From: an uncultured bacterium
GTDB lineage: Bacteria > Bacteroidota > Bacteroidia > Bacteroidales > Bacteroidaceae
Length of the DNA: 64,000 bases
Reading direction: 5' to 3'
NCBI GenBank assembly: GCA_905216025.1
Contig: CAJMSE010000001.1
Location: forward strand, 62,001-126,000
Shown piece by piece: positions 24,243 to 32,884 of this stretch. Numbering within the stretch: position 1 is the first letter of the stretch; each line of letters begins with the position of its first letter. The notes beneath the pieces are model-generated. The model saw only the letters and a list, made by a program, of their open reading frames with translations, was not told the DNA's origin and did no database searches. The translations under genes and the position numbers were made by a program.

Positions 24243-25817
24243 ATGACAAGCGAAGTTATCATCGATGTACAGCCCAAAGAGATATCCATAGCCCTGCTTG
24301 AAGACAGGAATCTGGTGGAATATCAGAACGAGACACGCTCTGCCTCTTTCTCCGTGGGCAACATCTACGTGGCAAAGGTGAGGAAACTGATGCCCGGACT
24401 AAACGCCTGCTTTGTGGATGTCGGCTTCGAGCGTGACGCCTTCTTGCACTATCTTGACTTAGGTTCTCAATTCAGCTCTTACGAAAAGTATCTCAAGCAA
24501 GTACAAAGCGACAGGAAAAAGCTCTTCCCCATGTCGAAGGCGACGCGCCTGCCAGACCTCAAGAAGGACGGCAGCGTGCAGACGACACTCAAGGTCGGAC
24601 AGGAGATAATGGTCCAGATAGTGAAGGAACCGATATCCACCAAAGGTCCGAGACTGACATGCGAGCTGAGTTTTGCCGGACGCTATCTCGTGCTGATACC
24701 GTTCAACGACAAGGTCTCCGTATCCTCGAAAGTGAAGAAAAGCGAGGAACGGGCACGACTGAAGCAACTGATTCAAAGCATCAAGCCAAAGAATTTCGGA
24801 GTAATAGTCCGCACATCCGCAGAGGGCAAACGGGTCGCCGAGCTCGACACTGAACTGAAAATACTGCTGAAGCGTTGGGAGGACGCTATCACAAAGGTTC
24901 AGAAGACAACAGAGCGCCCGCAGGTTATCTTCGAGGAGACAGGCAGAGCCGTTGCGCTGCTACGCGACCTGTTCAACCCGACGTACGACGGCATATACGT
25001 CAACGACGACGATATATACCATCAGATCAAGGACTACGTGGGACTCATAGCTCCCGAAAAGACTGAGATTGTAAAGCGATATACGGGCAACGTGCCCATA
25101 TTCGACAATTTCAACATCACGAAACAAATCAAGTCCTCATTCGGAAGGACGGTCAACTACAAGCGCGGAGCATATCTCATAATCGAGCATACGGAGGCCC
25201 TGCACGTGGTGGACGTCAACAGCGGGAACAGGACGAGATCGGAAAACGGGCAGGAGGCCAACGCTCTCGAAGTGAACCTCGGCGCTGCCGACGAACTGGC
25301 AAGGCAGCTGAGGCTCAGGGATATGGGCGGAATCATCGTCGTAGACTTCATCGACATGAACCTGGCCGAAGACCGTCAGATGCTTTATGAGCGCATGTGC
25401 AAGAACATGCAGAAAGACAGGGCACGGCACAACATACTGCCGCTGAGCAAGTTCGGACTGATGCAGATTACCCGCCAGAGAGTGCGTCCGGCCATGGACG
25501 TCAACGTGGAGGAGACCTGTCCCACATGCTTCGGACGCGGCAAGATAAAGTCGAGCATACTTTTCACAGACCAGCTGGAGAGCAAGATTGACAGGTTAGT
25601 CAACAAGATAGGAGTCAGGAAGTTTTACCTGCACGTGCATCCGTACGTCGCCGCCTACATCAATCAGGGACTGGTGTCGCTGAAACGGAAATGGCAGATG
25701 AAATACGGACTGGGCGTAAACATCGTACCCTCACAGAAAATGGCTTTCCTCCAGTATGAGTTCTATGACCGGAACAAGGAGTTCATAGACATGAAGGAGG
25801 AGGTTGAGATAAAATAA
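24243..25817 (+). CDS. rng: Ribonuclease E/G family endoribonuclease
   Basis: 524 residues, RNase G-sized without the long C-terminal degradosome scaffold of RNase E. The S1 RNA-binding domain is at about 35-125 (VGNIYVAKVRKLMPGLNACF, VDVGFERDAFLH). The 5'-sensor/RNase H-like region follows. Catalytic Asp residues lie in HVVDVNSGNR and VVDFIDMN. The zinc-link motif is CPTCFGRGK. It cleaves single-stranded AU-rich RNA and matures 16S rRNA in other bacteria. A stem-loop terminator follows at 25822. Confidence 0.93.
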   Translation: MTSEVIIDVQPKEISIALLEDRNLVEYQNETRSASFSVGNIYVAKVRKLMPGLNACFVDVGFERDAFLHYLDLGSQFSSYEKYLKQVQSDRKKLFPMSKATRLPDLKKDGSVQTTLKVGQEIMVQIVKEPISTKGPRLTCELSFAGRYLVLIPFNDKVSVSSKVKKSEERARLKQLIQSIKPKNFGVIVRTSAEGKRVAELDTELKILLKRWEDAITKVQKTTERPQVIFEETGRAVALLRDLFNPTYDGIYVNDDDIYHQIKDYVGLIAPEKTEIVKRYTGNVPIFDNFNITKQIKSSFGRTVNYKRGAYLIIEHTEALHVVDVNSGNRTRSENGQEANALEVNLGAADELARQLRLRDMGGIIVVDFIDMNLAEDRQMLYERMCKNMQKDRARHNILPLSKFGLMQITRQRVRPAMDVNVEETCPTCFGRGKIKSSILFTDQLESKIDRLVNKIGVRKFYLHVHPYVAAYINQGLVSLKRKWQMKYGLGVNIVPSQKMAFLQYEFYDRNKEFIDMKEEVEIK

Positions 25818-25821
25818 GGAG

Positions 25822-25856
25822 TACGGGGATAAGGCAACATTATCCCCGTATTTCTT
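25822..25856 (+). terminator. Intrinsic terminator after rng
   Basis: TACGGGGATAA (25822-25832) pairs exactly with TTATCCCCGTA (25840-25850) around a 7-base loop and is followed by TTTCTT. Confidence 0.85.
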
Positions 25857-25923
25857 GTATATAAGAAATATTTTTATTTACTTTGCAGCCTGTCTGAGAC
25901 AACTAATCTACCCTAATGAGACA

Positions 25924-27105
25924 ATGGACACTGTAAAGATACTTTTCTGGCTGGCGCTGGCACTCGTATTCTACACATATTTCGGCTATGGGATTGTGCT
26001 CTTCGCGGCCGTGAGGATAAAGCGGCTGCTGAAAGCGCGGCCCTGCCCCACCCTGCCGGAAGACAGCCGGCTGCCGGACGTGACGCTGCTCATCTGCGCA
26101 TACAACGAGGAAGAAGTCGTAGGCATGAAGATGGAGAACATCAGGCATACGGACTATCCCAAAGACAAACTGCACATCGTGTGGGCCACGGACGGAAGCA
26201 CCGACCGCACAAATGAACTCCTCGGACACTATCCCGAGGTAAGGATAGTGTTCAAGCCTGAACGCAGGGGCAAGACAGCCGCAATGAACAGGGCCATGGC
26301 CGGCATAGACACGGACATCGTCATAATGACAGACGCCAACACCATGACGAACCCCGGAGCGATAAAAGAGATTGTGAGACTGTTCCAAGACCCTACCGTG
26401 GGATGCGTGGCAGGCGAGAAACGTGTCAAAGCAAGGGCAGAGGGACAGGCCGCATCGGAAGGCGAAGGCCTCTACTGGAAATACGAGAGCACGCTAAAGA
26501 AATGGGATAACGAGCTGTATTCGGCCATGGGAGCCGCCGGAGAGCTGTGCGCCGTGCGCAGAAGCTGCTTCACCGAAATACCGGAAGACACACTGCTCGA
26601 CGACTTCATACTCTCCATGAACATTGTCGGCAACGGCCTGCGCATCGCATACGCACCGGAAGCATACGCCATGGAATACGGCTCGGCCGACATGACTGAG
26701 GAGGCAAAGCGCAAGACACGCATCGCCGCCGGAGGCCTGCAGAGCATCTGGCGGCTGCGCCGGCTGATGAACCCGCTGAGGCATCCGGCCGTGGCCTTTC
26801 AGTTCATATCGCACCGGGTGCTCAGATGGAGCATAACCCCTGTTGCACTCATGGCACTCATACCCCTGAACACCATGCTCGTCTTTGCCAAGGCCGGATG
26901 GATATACACGCTGGTGTGGGTGCTCCAGATACTTTTCTATGCAGCTGCCTTCGGCGGATATATGTGCGACCTGCGCGGGAAGAAGAACCGGATTCTGTAC
27001 GTGCCCTACTACTTCCTGTTCATGAACATCAACGTATTTCGCGGCGTTGGCTATCTCATAAAACACAGGAATACAGGCGTATGGGAAAAAGCGAAACGCG
27101 GATAG
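25924..27105 (+). CDS. Membrane-associated family 2 glycosyltransferase
   Basis: 393 residues from the ATG at 25924. One N-terminal membrane helix (ILFWLALALVFYTYFGYGIV) is followed by a GT2 GT-A domain: VTLLICAYNEEEVV, the nucleotide-binding ATDGSTDRT, the DxD-like IMTDANTMT, an acceptor region GAAGELCAVRRS, and TLLDDFILSMN; then C-terminal helices. It resembles BcsA/IcaA-like processive or membrane GT2 enzymes but lacks a clear QxxRW (it has QSIWRLRRL). The product is unknown, and it is not in a sugar cluster. Confidence 0.85.
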   Translation: MDTVKILFWLALALVFYTYFGYGIVLFAAVRIKRLLKARPCPTLPEDSRLPDVTLLICAYNEEEVVGMKMENIRHTDYPKDKLHIVWATDGSTDRTNELLGHYPEVRIVFKPERRGKTAAMNRAMAGIDTDIVIMTDANTMTNPGAIKEIVRLFQDPTVGCVAGEKRVKARAEGQAASEGEGLYWKYESTLKKWDNELYSAMGAAGELCAVRRSCFTEIPEDTLLDDFILSMNIVGNGLRIAYAPEAYAMEYGSADMTEEAKRKTRIAAGGLQSIWRLRRLMNPLRHPAVAFQFISHRVLRWSITPVALMALIPLNTMLVFAKAGWIYTLVWVLQILFYAAAFGGYMCDLRGKKNRILYVPYYFLFMNINVFRGVGYLIKHRNTGVWEKAKRG

Positions 27106-27149
27106 AGCAAGTTTTACATGTTTTATTCGTTCATTCCGATTTTTTTACG

Positions 27150-27157
27150 TAACTTTG
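27150..27157 (+). promoter_or_regulatory. -7 promoter element for the histidine kinase gene
   Basis: TAACTTTG, 27 bases before the ATG at 27184. It probably also serves the EEP gene downstream. Confidence 0.55.
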
Positions 27158-27183
27158 TAATATAGTTATCGCGAACTGACAAT

Positions 27184-28437
27184 ATGGAGCAAGAAGAACG
27201 TAAAGCATACCTGCAAAGGATTGCAGAAGCCGAGATGCAAGCCAAGCGGGCCATTGCTGATAAAGAGGAAGCCCTGCGTGAACTGAGAAAATACGAGGCG
27301 AAAATCCGCGAAGCGGAGAAAGCAAGCCGGATGAAATCTCTGTTTCTTGCAAACATGAGCCATGAGATACGCACTCCGCTGAATGCCATCGAGGGTTTCT
27401 CGAGAATCATCGCCGAGACAGAATCGCTCGAAGAGCGCATGCAGTTCCTTGAAATCATCGAGACAAACAACAGCCGCCTCGGCTATCTCATCAACGAAAT
27501 ACTCGACCTCTCGCGCATCGAGGCCGGAGAAATTGCCATCAGGAAGGCTCCGACAGACCTCAACAAGATGTGCGAAAGCATTAAGCAGATATTCAAGTTC
27601 AAACTGAAAGACAACGTAAAGCTGACGGAAGACGTGCCGGAAAGAGCTGTAATGCTCAATACCGACGGCAACAGGCTGATTCAAGTATTCTCCAACCTCA
27701 TCAGCAACGCGCTTAAACATACGGACAGGGGCAGCATCACTTTCGGATACAGGCCTGTCAACGACCATCACGACATCGAATTCTATGTGAAAGATACCGG
27801 CACGGGCATCGCTCCGGAAGACATCGAACGCATATTCCATACCTACGTATCAAAAGACGCCGAGTCACAGACCAACAGTTTCGGACTGGGGCTGTCACTC
27901 TCAAATATTCTCGTAGAGAAGCTCGGCGGCAAAATCAGCGTCAGGTCGCAGCTGGGGCAAGGCGCAACCTTCTTTTGGACGCTGCCGCTCGACGGATATT
28001 TCATACATGGTAGAAAAGAGCCCCAAGTCACCACGCTCACCAAGACACTGCGCATGGACGCGAACGGGGGCACGAACAAGATGAAGCTCATCCTCATCGC
28101 CGAAGACGAGGACAGCAACTATGAACTGCTGCGCAACGTGCTCTCGAAGCGGTACCGACTGCTGAGGGCTAAGAACGGAATAGAGGCCGTGACGCTCAAC
28201 GAAGAGGAGAAGCCGGCACTGATTCTCATGGACATACGCATGCCGGACATGAACGGACTGGATGCCACGCGAATCATCAAGGAAGTAAACAGCGACACAC
28301 CGGTCATCGCCCTAAGCGCATACGCCTACGATGAATACATAAAGGAAGCGCTCGCTGCCGGATGCGACAGGTTCATAGCCAAACCGATATGCATCGAGAC
28401 CCTGATAAACACAATAAAAGAATACTTAAAAGAATAA
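27184..28437 (+). CDS. Cytoplasmic hybrid histidine kinase with C-terminal receiver
   Basis: 417 residues. An N-terminal coiled coil (1-50) has no sensor domain or membrane helix. HisKA has His60 in FLANMSHEIRTPLNA. HATPase_c shows VFSNLISNALKHT (N box), KDTGTGI (G1) and FGLGLSLS (G2). A receiver at about 300-417 has acidic ED residues near IAEDEDSN, phospho-acceptor Asp350 in LMDIRMP, and AKP Lys. No output domain is present, so phosphate probably passes to a separate protein. The EEP gene follows 3 bases later and is probably co-transcribed. Confidence 0.92.
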   Translation: MEQEERKAYLQRIAEAEMQAKRAIADKEEALRELRKYEAKIREAEKASRMKSLFLANMSHEIRTPLNAIEGFSRIIAETESLEERMQFLEIIETNNSRLGYLINEILDLSRIEAGEIAIRKAPTDLNKMCESIKQIFKFKLKDNVKLTEDVPERAVMLNTDGNRLIQVFSNLISNALKHTDRGSITFGYRPVNDHHDIEFYVKDTGTGIAPEDIERIFHTYVSKDAESQTNSFGLGLSLSNILVEKLGGKISVRSQLGQGATFFWTLPLDGYFIHGRKEPQVTTLTKTLRMDANGGTNKMKLILIAEDEDSNYELLRNVLSKRYRLLRAKNGIEAVTLNEEEKPALILMDIRMPDMNGLDATRIIKEVNSDTPVIALSAYAYDEYIKEALAAGCDRFIAKPICIETLINTIKEYLKE

Positions 28438-28440
28438 TAT

Positions 28441-29496
28441 ATGGGAAAACTGGCAGTATATAAGTACATCTCCATGATGTTTCTGGTGATGCAGACGGTG
28501 ATATCGATATTCACCTTCGTGGGCCTGTTCGGCGGAAACGTGAACCCGGCAGGAAATACGGCGAGAGCCATGCTCGTATACATCCTGCCCTTACTGATTG
28601 CGGCAAATGCCGTTCTCCTGATATACTGGCTCGTGAAGCGCAACTGGTATGTGGCCGCAATGCCTGTCATAACGATAATGTGCTGCCTTCCATACACCGG
28701 CACCATATATCAGCTGAGACCGAAACCCACTGATACCGAATCACGCTCGGGAATCAAGATTGCTACATACAACGTGGCAAACTTCGGACGGGAGACCTCA
28801 GGATTCATGGCCCAGGACATTCTATCGGAAATGAAGAGGCAACGGGTGGACATATTGTGCATGCAGGAGTATTCTGACGCAAGCGGCGACAAGAAGAACT
28901 CGGACAGCTACAAGGAGTATTTCCAGTATATGGCAACGGGCAACAGCGACATGGTGATATACAGCCGCTACCCGATAAGACAGACAGGAAACATACCGTT
29001 TGAGCATACGAACAACAGCGCCATGTGGGCGGAAATAAACCTGAACGGGAAACGGATAAAGGTGTTCAACGCGCACTTGGAAACAACTGGCTTCAACAGA
29101 ACAATGCACAACGCGGCCAAACTCGAGAGCAACGGCATACAGGTAGAAAGGAATGCACTCGTCAGCGCCATATACAACAACTACACGCTGGGCATGATAA
29201 TACGCGCGGGACAGGCCAACACCGTGGCCAACGAGGTGCGGCAGTCAGAACTTCCAGCCATTGTATGCGGCGACTTCAACGACGTACCCTACTCATACGT
29301 ATACAACACCATGCTGGGCGACATGACAGACGGATTCAAGGAATGCGGAAGCGGATGGATGCAGACATACAGGGGCAACAAGCCCGTGCGCATAGACTAT
29401 ATCTTCCACGACAAGAACATGAACGGACTGTCGTATTACACGTCGAACCTCACCTACTCCGACCACTACCCTGTGTTCATGAAGATTGAGATTTAA
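28441..29496 (+). CDS. Endonuclease/exonuclease/phosphatase family protein, membrane-anchored
   Basis: 351 residues. Three membrane helices in the first 95 residues anchor a C-terminal EEP domain: KIATYNVANFG, ILCMQEYSD (metal Glu), VFNAHLETT, CGDFNDVP, and YSDHYPVFMKI (catalytic Asp-His). The EEP domain is probably periplasmic. Family members cleave phosphodiesters or phosphate esters (DNA, lipids, sphingomyelin-like); the substrate cannot be named. It starts 3 bases after the kinase stop. Confidence 0.85.
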   Translation: MGKLAVYKYISMMFLVMQTVISIFTFVGLFGGNVNPAGNTARAMLVYILPLLIAANAVLLIYWLVKRNWYVAAMPVITIMCCLPYTGTIYQLRPKPTDTESRSGIKIATYNVANFGRETSGFMAQDILSEMKRQRVDILCMQEYSDASGDKKNSDSYKEYFQYMATGNSDMVIYSRYPIRQTGNIPFEHTNNSAMWAEINLNGKRIKVFNAHLETTGFNRTMHNAAKLESNGIQVERNALVSAIYNNYTLGMIIRAGQANTVANEVRQSELPAIVCGDFNDVPYSYVYNTMLGDMTDGFKECGSGWMQTYRGNKPVRIDYIFHDKNMNGLSYYTSNLTYSDHYPVFMKIEI

Positions 29497-29523
29497 GAAA
29501 ACGTACCGGTGTTTTTTTTGAGA

Positions 29524-29586
29524 GCTCGGAAGTCTCAGAACTCTCTGAGTTGCCAGAGTCCTCCGAGAGTTCCAAGAGTTCCGAGC
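29524..29586. repeat. Complex inverted repeat between convergent genes, possible bidirectional terminator
   Basis: Outer arms GCTCGGAA (29524-29531) and TTCCGAGC (29579-29586) enclose CTCAGA/TCTGAG (29535-29550) and several GAGTTCC-like words. T8 lies just left of it (29512-29519), so the structure best serves as a terminator for the minus-strand AlaX-like gene. Confidence 0.55.
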
Positions 29587-29588
29587 AC

Positions 29589-30092
29589 TCACTGGATAAC
29601 CTTGAACCTTATCCTGAACGAATGCTGAAGCTCGTCCCAGTTGGTGCCGAGCATCTCGAAACGCCCTATCTGCGACGTGGAACGCACATGCTTGCCGATG
29701 CACGGGCACACATCATAGTCACCGATGCGCACTATACGCACCGTGTCTGACGCATCGTCCGGCAGACGGTCGAGCGACACACCGTCATAAAGACCGCCCG
29801 GAGCTGTGTTCTCAGCTGTCAGCACAGACCTGTCGACATACTCAAACGTCACCGGAAGATCGGCCTCTATAAGCTCGTTCATGCGGTCAGCGATGGCTTT
29901 CTCCTCCTTCTTATCCGGCTTGTGGTCAATGATATAGCTTATCTTGCTCTTCTTCCGCTCGATGTGGGCATTCCTCGAACGCTCGCATCCGAACATTAGC
30001 ATCATCGTACGGTTGAGGAGATGCTCTGCCGTATGGCTCGGTGGAAATTCCTCTTTGTTATGCTCGTTGAGCACCGGGGCTGTCTGTTCCAT
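29589..30092 (-). CDS. AlaX-like alanyl-tRNA editing domain protein
   Basis: 167 residues matching the second additional domain of alanyl/threonyl-tRNA synthetases. HTAEHLLN gives the HxxxH zinc/editing motif, and CPCIGKHVRST gives the Cys and His of the second motif. Free-standing forms hydrolyse mischarged tRNA (Ser- or Gly-tRNA-Ala). A central segment (KISYIIDHKPDKKEEKAI) fits the fold. It lies 58 bases after the amylase gene on the same strand. Confidence 0.8.
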   Translation of the reverse strand: MEQTAPVLNEHNKEEFPPSHTAEHLLNRTMMLMFGCERSRNAHIERKKSKISYIIDHKPDKKEEKAIADRMNELIEADLPVTFEYVDRSVLTAENTAPGGLYDGVSLDRLPDDASDTVRIVRIGDYDVCPCIGKHVRSTSQIGRFEMLGTNWDELQHSFRIRFKVIQ

Positions 30093-30150
30093 TCCTGTCT
30101 GTATTATAGTTACACCTTATTTATATATAGGCACTCACCTGATTTCTATA

Positions 30151-31815
30151 TTATAGCTTCATCTTCCATATCCTGCCGGAATATCCTGCGATGCTCATGG
30201 CCACGGGAGAGTCGGCCCGCAGATCCATCGCTGCCTCGTCGCCGCCCAGCAGGTCGGTGGCCGTCACCTGCTTCTCGGGTATTCCGAGGAAATCGAAGGC
30301 ATGGCGGGGGATGTTCACATGGCAGTCCGTCTGCTCGCCTGAGAAGTTTACAGCCATGAGCATCAGTTCGTCGCCGCATTTCCGCAGGAAAGCATATACG
30401 CTCCCGCCGATGGCCGGGTTCACGTACATGAGGTCGTAGAAATCTCCCTCGGACACGGCTTTCTCGCCGACGGCGATATTGAGCACGCGCGAGTAGATGG
30501 CCTCGAGAGCCTTCTCCGCGGCCGTCATCTTGCGGCGGTTATAATATCCGTGGTTCACAGACGGAATGGCCCAGTAGTCGAATATGGTGGTGCGGCCGTC
30601 GATGCCGCTGAACCCTTCCTTGTCCATGCCCCGCTCTCCGAACTCCTGTCCGGCATAGAGCATAAACGGATTCTGCTGCATCAGCGCACTGACGATGAGG
30701 CCGGGAACACCCTTCATGCCGTCGCCGGCAAAGAAATCGCTCGCCAGGCGCTGCTCATCATGGTTCTCGAGGAAGTACAACATGTGGCTGCGTATGTCGT
30801 CGGTAGCCTGCCACCGGCCCGTAATGTCGGATGCAGGGCTATGCCCGCAGATGACGTCGCGCACGCAGTCGTACATCCCCACCTTGTCGTACAGATAGTC
30901 GAAGCCGGCCGATATGTAGTTCCTGTACTCAGCCGGATTGTACACCTCGCCGATAAACTTTATCTCCGGATGGAGGTATTTCACCTTATCCGTAGCCCAG
31001 GCCCAAAACGCAGCCGGCACCATCTCGGCCATATCGCACCTGAACGCGTCCACTCCCTTCGACGCCCAGAAAAGCAGTATGTCCGTCATCTTGTTCCATG
31101 TGTCGGGTATCGGGTTGAAATGCTCCGACCGTCCGCCGGCATCGCAGTAGTCTATGCCATAGTTCAGCTTGACCGTCTCATACCAGTCGTTGCCACCGGG
31201 GCGGTTGTCGAAATGGTCGTTGCCCGTCGCCCTTGCGGGATTCTCTGCATACGCTTCGTCCGACTCGCCCTTCAGGTCGATGTAAGGCTCGAACGGCTGC
31301 CCCCAGCAATAGTAGAAGTTGTTTGCCGTCGAGAAGTGCATGCCGCGGTCGTCGGTCTCTCCCAGGTCTTTCACGCCTTCAGGCTTGCATACCGAATGAT
31401 ACTGGCGGGCCACGTGGTTGGGCACGAAGTCTATCACCACCTTCATCCCGGCCTTGTGCGTCCTGTCCACGAGCGCCTCGAACTCAGCCATGCGCCGGTC
31501 TACGTCATCGGCGATATCGGGGTCTATGTCGTAGTAGTCGGTTATGGCATACGGAGAGCCTGCCTTGCCTTTCACTATCGCCGGATGCTGGCACGGGATG
31601 CCGTGTGCCGAATAATCCGTCGCCGTGGCATGGCGGATGACACCCGTATACCACACATGCGTCACTCCGAGCGCCTTGATGCGCATCAGCGTTGCCGCAT
31701 TGAAAGCGCTCATCTTGCCGCTTCCGTTCTCGCCGATGGTCCCGTTCTCCTTGCGGTTCATGCAGCCGTTGCCGAACAACCGCGTAAATATCTGATATAT
31801 TATAACCTTATCCAT
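30151..31815 (-). CDS. GH13 alpha-amylase-family glycoside hydrolase
   Basis: 554 residues from the ATG at 31815; a TTG six codons earlier is less likely. The four GH13 regions are present: VVIDFVPNH (I), VDAFRCDMAE (II, nucleophile Asp), FIGEVY (III, acid Glu), FLENHDEQR (IV). A C-terminal beta domain ends GRIWKMKL. No signal peptide, so it acts in the cytoplasm, probably on maltodextrin or glycogen. It is preceded by a terminator from fabD and followed by the AlaX-like gene. Confidence 0.9.
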   Translation of the reverse strand: MDKVIIYQIFTRLFGNGCMNRKENGTIGENGSGKMSAFNAATLMRIKALGVTHVWYTGVIRHATATDYSAHGIPCQHPAIVKGKAGSPYAITDYYDIDPDIADDVDRRMAEFEALVDRTHKAGMKVVIDFVPNHVARQYHSVCKPEGVKDLGETDDRGMHFSTANNFYYCWGQPFEPYIDLKGESDEAYAENPARATGNDHFDNRPGGNDWYETVKLNYGIDYCDAGGRSEHFNPIPDTWNKMTDILLFWASKGVDAFRCDMAEMVPAAFWAWATDKVKYLHPEIKFIGEVYNPAEYRNYISAGFDYLYDKVGMYDCVRDVICGHSPASDITGRWQATDDIRSHMLYFLENHDEQRLASDFFAGDGMKGVPGLIVSALMQQNPFMLYAGQEFGERGMDKEGFSGIDGRTTIFDYWAIPSVNHGYYNRRKMTAAEKALEAIYSRVLNIAVGEKAVSEGDFYDLMYVNPAIGGSVYAFLRKCGDELMLMAVNFSGEQTDCHVNIPRHAFDFLGIPEKQVTATDLLGGDEAAMDLRADSPVAMSIAGYSGRIWKMKL

Positions 31816-31849
31816 TGAACTTATCTCTGCCAAAACAATTAATCACCGT

Positions 31850-31902
31850 CAAACAAAAGCGCAGATTACACGGTCCGTCAATATAACCTGTGTAATCTGC
31901 GC
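31850..31902 (-). terminator. Intrinsic terminator after fabD
   Basis: GCGCAGATTACAC (31859-31871) and GTGTAATCTGCGC (31890-31902) pair exactly. On the minus strand the hairpin is followed by TTTTGTTT. Confidence 0.85.
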
Positions 31903-31925
31903 CATCTGTATATACCTGTTTCCTG

Positions 31926-32813
31926 TTATTCTATTCCATGAGCGGCAACACCCTTGTCGATACGTCCTATCATACCCTGAAGAGCCTTGCCCGGACCGCA
32001 CTCGGTGAAATCGTCGGCTCCGGCTGCAATCATGTTCTGCACGCTCTCCGTCCAGCGCACGCTGCTTGTCAGCTGGGCGATGAGGTTTGCCTTTATATCC
32101 TCGGGCTCGGTGTGTGCCTGGGCGTCCACGTTCTGATATATCGGGCACTTGGGAGCTGAGAATACGGTCTTCTCTATCGCTGCCTGGAGCTCGTCCTTGG
32201 CCGGCTGCATAAGCGGAGAGTGGAACGCGCCGCCCACCTTCAGCGGGAGTGCACGCTTTGCACCGGCTTCCTTCAGCTTCTCGCAAGCCTCGCCGATGGC
32301 CTCGATATTTCCAGAGATGACGAGCTGGCCGGGGCAGTTGTAGTTTGCCGGAACGACCACGTGGCCTTCCTTGCTGATGCCAGCGCATATCTCCTCAATC
32401 TTCTCGTCGGGCAGACCGACGATTGCTGCCATGGTCGAAGGAGCCTTGTCGCAGGCCTTCTGCATAGCCATGGCACGTGCATAGACGAGCTTGAGGCCAT
32501 CCTCAAAGCTCAGCGCGCCTACTGCTACGAGGGCGGAGAACTCGCCGAGCGAATGTCCTGCCACCATTGCAGGGGCGAAACCGTCGCCCATGCAGAGTGC
32601 GGAAATCACGCTGTGGAGGAAAACGGCGGGCTGCGTCACCTTGGTCTGCTTCAGCTCTTCATCCGTTCCATCGAACATGATGTCCGTGATTCTGTAACCG
32701 AGGATATCGTTTGCTTTCTCAAAAAGTTCCTTTGCCAATGGGTTGTTGTCATACAGGTCCTTACCCATACCGACAAACTGGGCTCCCTGTCCGGGAAATA
32801 CAAATGCTTTCAT
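31926..32813 (-). CDS. fabD: Malonyl-CoA:ACP transacylase
   Basis: 295 residues, usual length. It transfers malonyl from CoA to acyl carrier protein for fatty-acid synthesis. Motifs are FPGQGAQFVGMG, GHSLGEFSALVA with Ser88, a VGGAFHSPLM His, and PIYQNVDAQ. It stands alone between its own promoter (32843-32850) and terminator, not in a fab operon. Confidence 0.95.
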   Translation of the reverse strand: MKAFVFPGQGAQFVGMGKDLYDNNPLAKELFEKANDILGYRITDIMFDGTDEELKQTKVTQPAVFLHSVISALCMGDGFAPAMVAGHSLGEFSALVAVGALSFEDGLKLVYARAMAMQKACDKAPSTMAAIVGLPDEKIEEICAGISKEGHVVVPANYNCPGQLVISGNIEAIGEACEKLKEAGAKRALPLKVGGAFHSPLMQPAKDELQAAIEKTVFSAPKCPIYQNVDAQAHTEPEDIKANLIAQLTSSVRWTESVQNMIAAGADDFTECGPGKALQGMIGRIDKGVAAHGIE

Positions 32814-32842
32814 ATTCTGTCTTTATTATATGTATCGGGCTG

Positions 32843-32850
32843 CAAAGTTA
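32843..32850 (-). promoter_or_regulatory. -7 promoter element for fabD
   Basis: The minus strand reads TAACTTTG, 30 bases before the start at 32813. Confidence 0.6.
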
Positions 32851-32884
32851 ATATATTTCTGCGAATCTACCAAACCGCGGCCTG

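Noticed and set aside
30550..31818. 422-codon plus-strand frame opposite the GH13 gene
   Set aside because: Shadow of a gene with all four GH13 regions. No promoter or recognisable motif.
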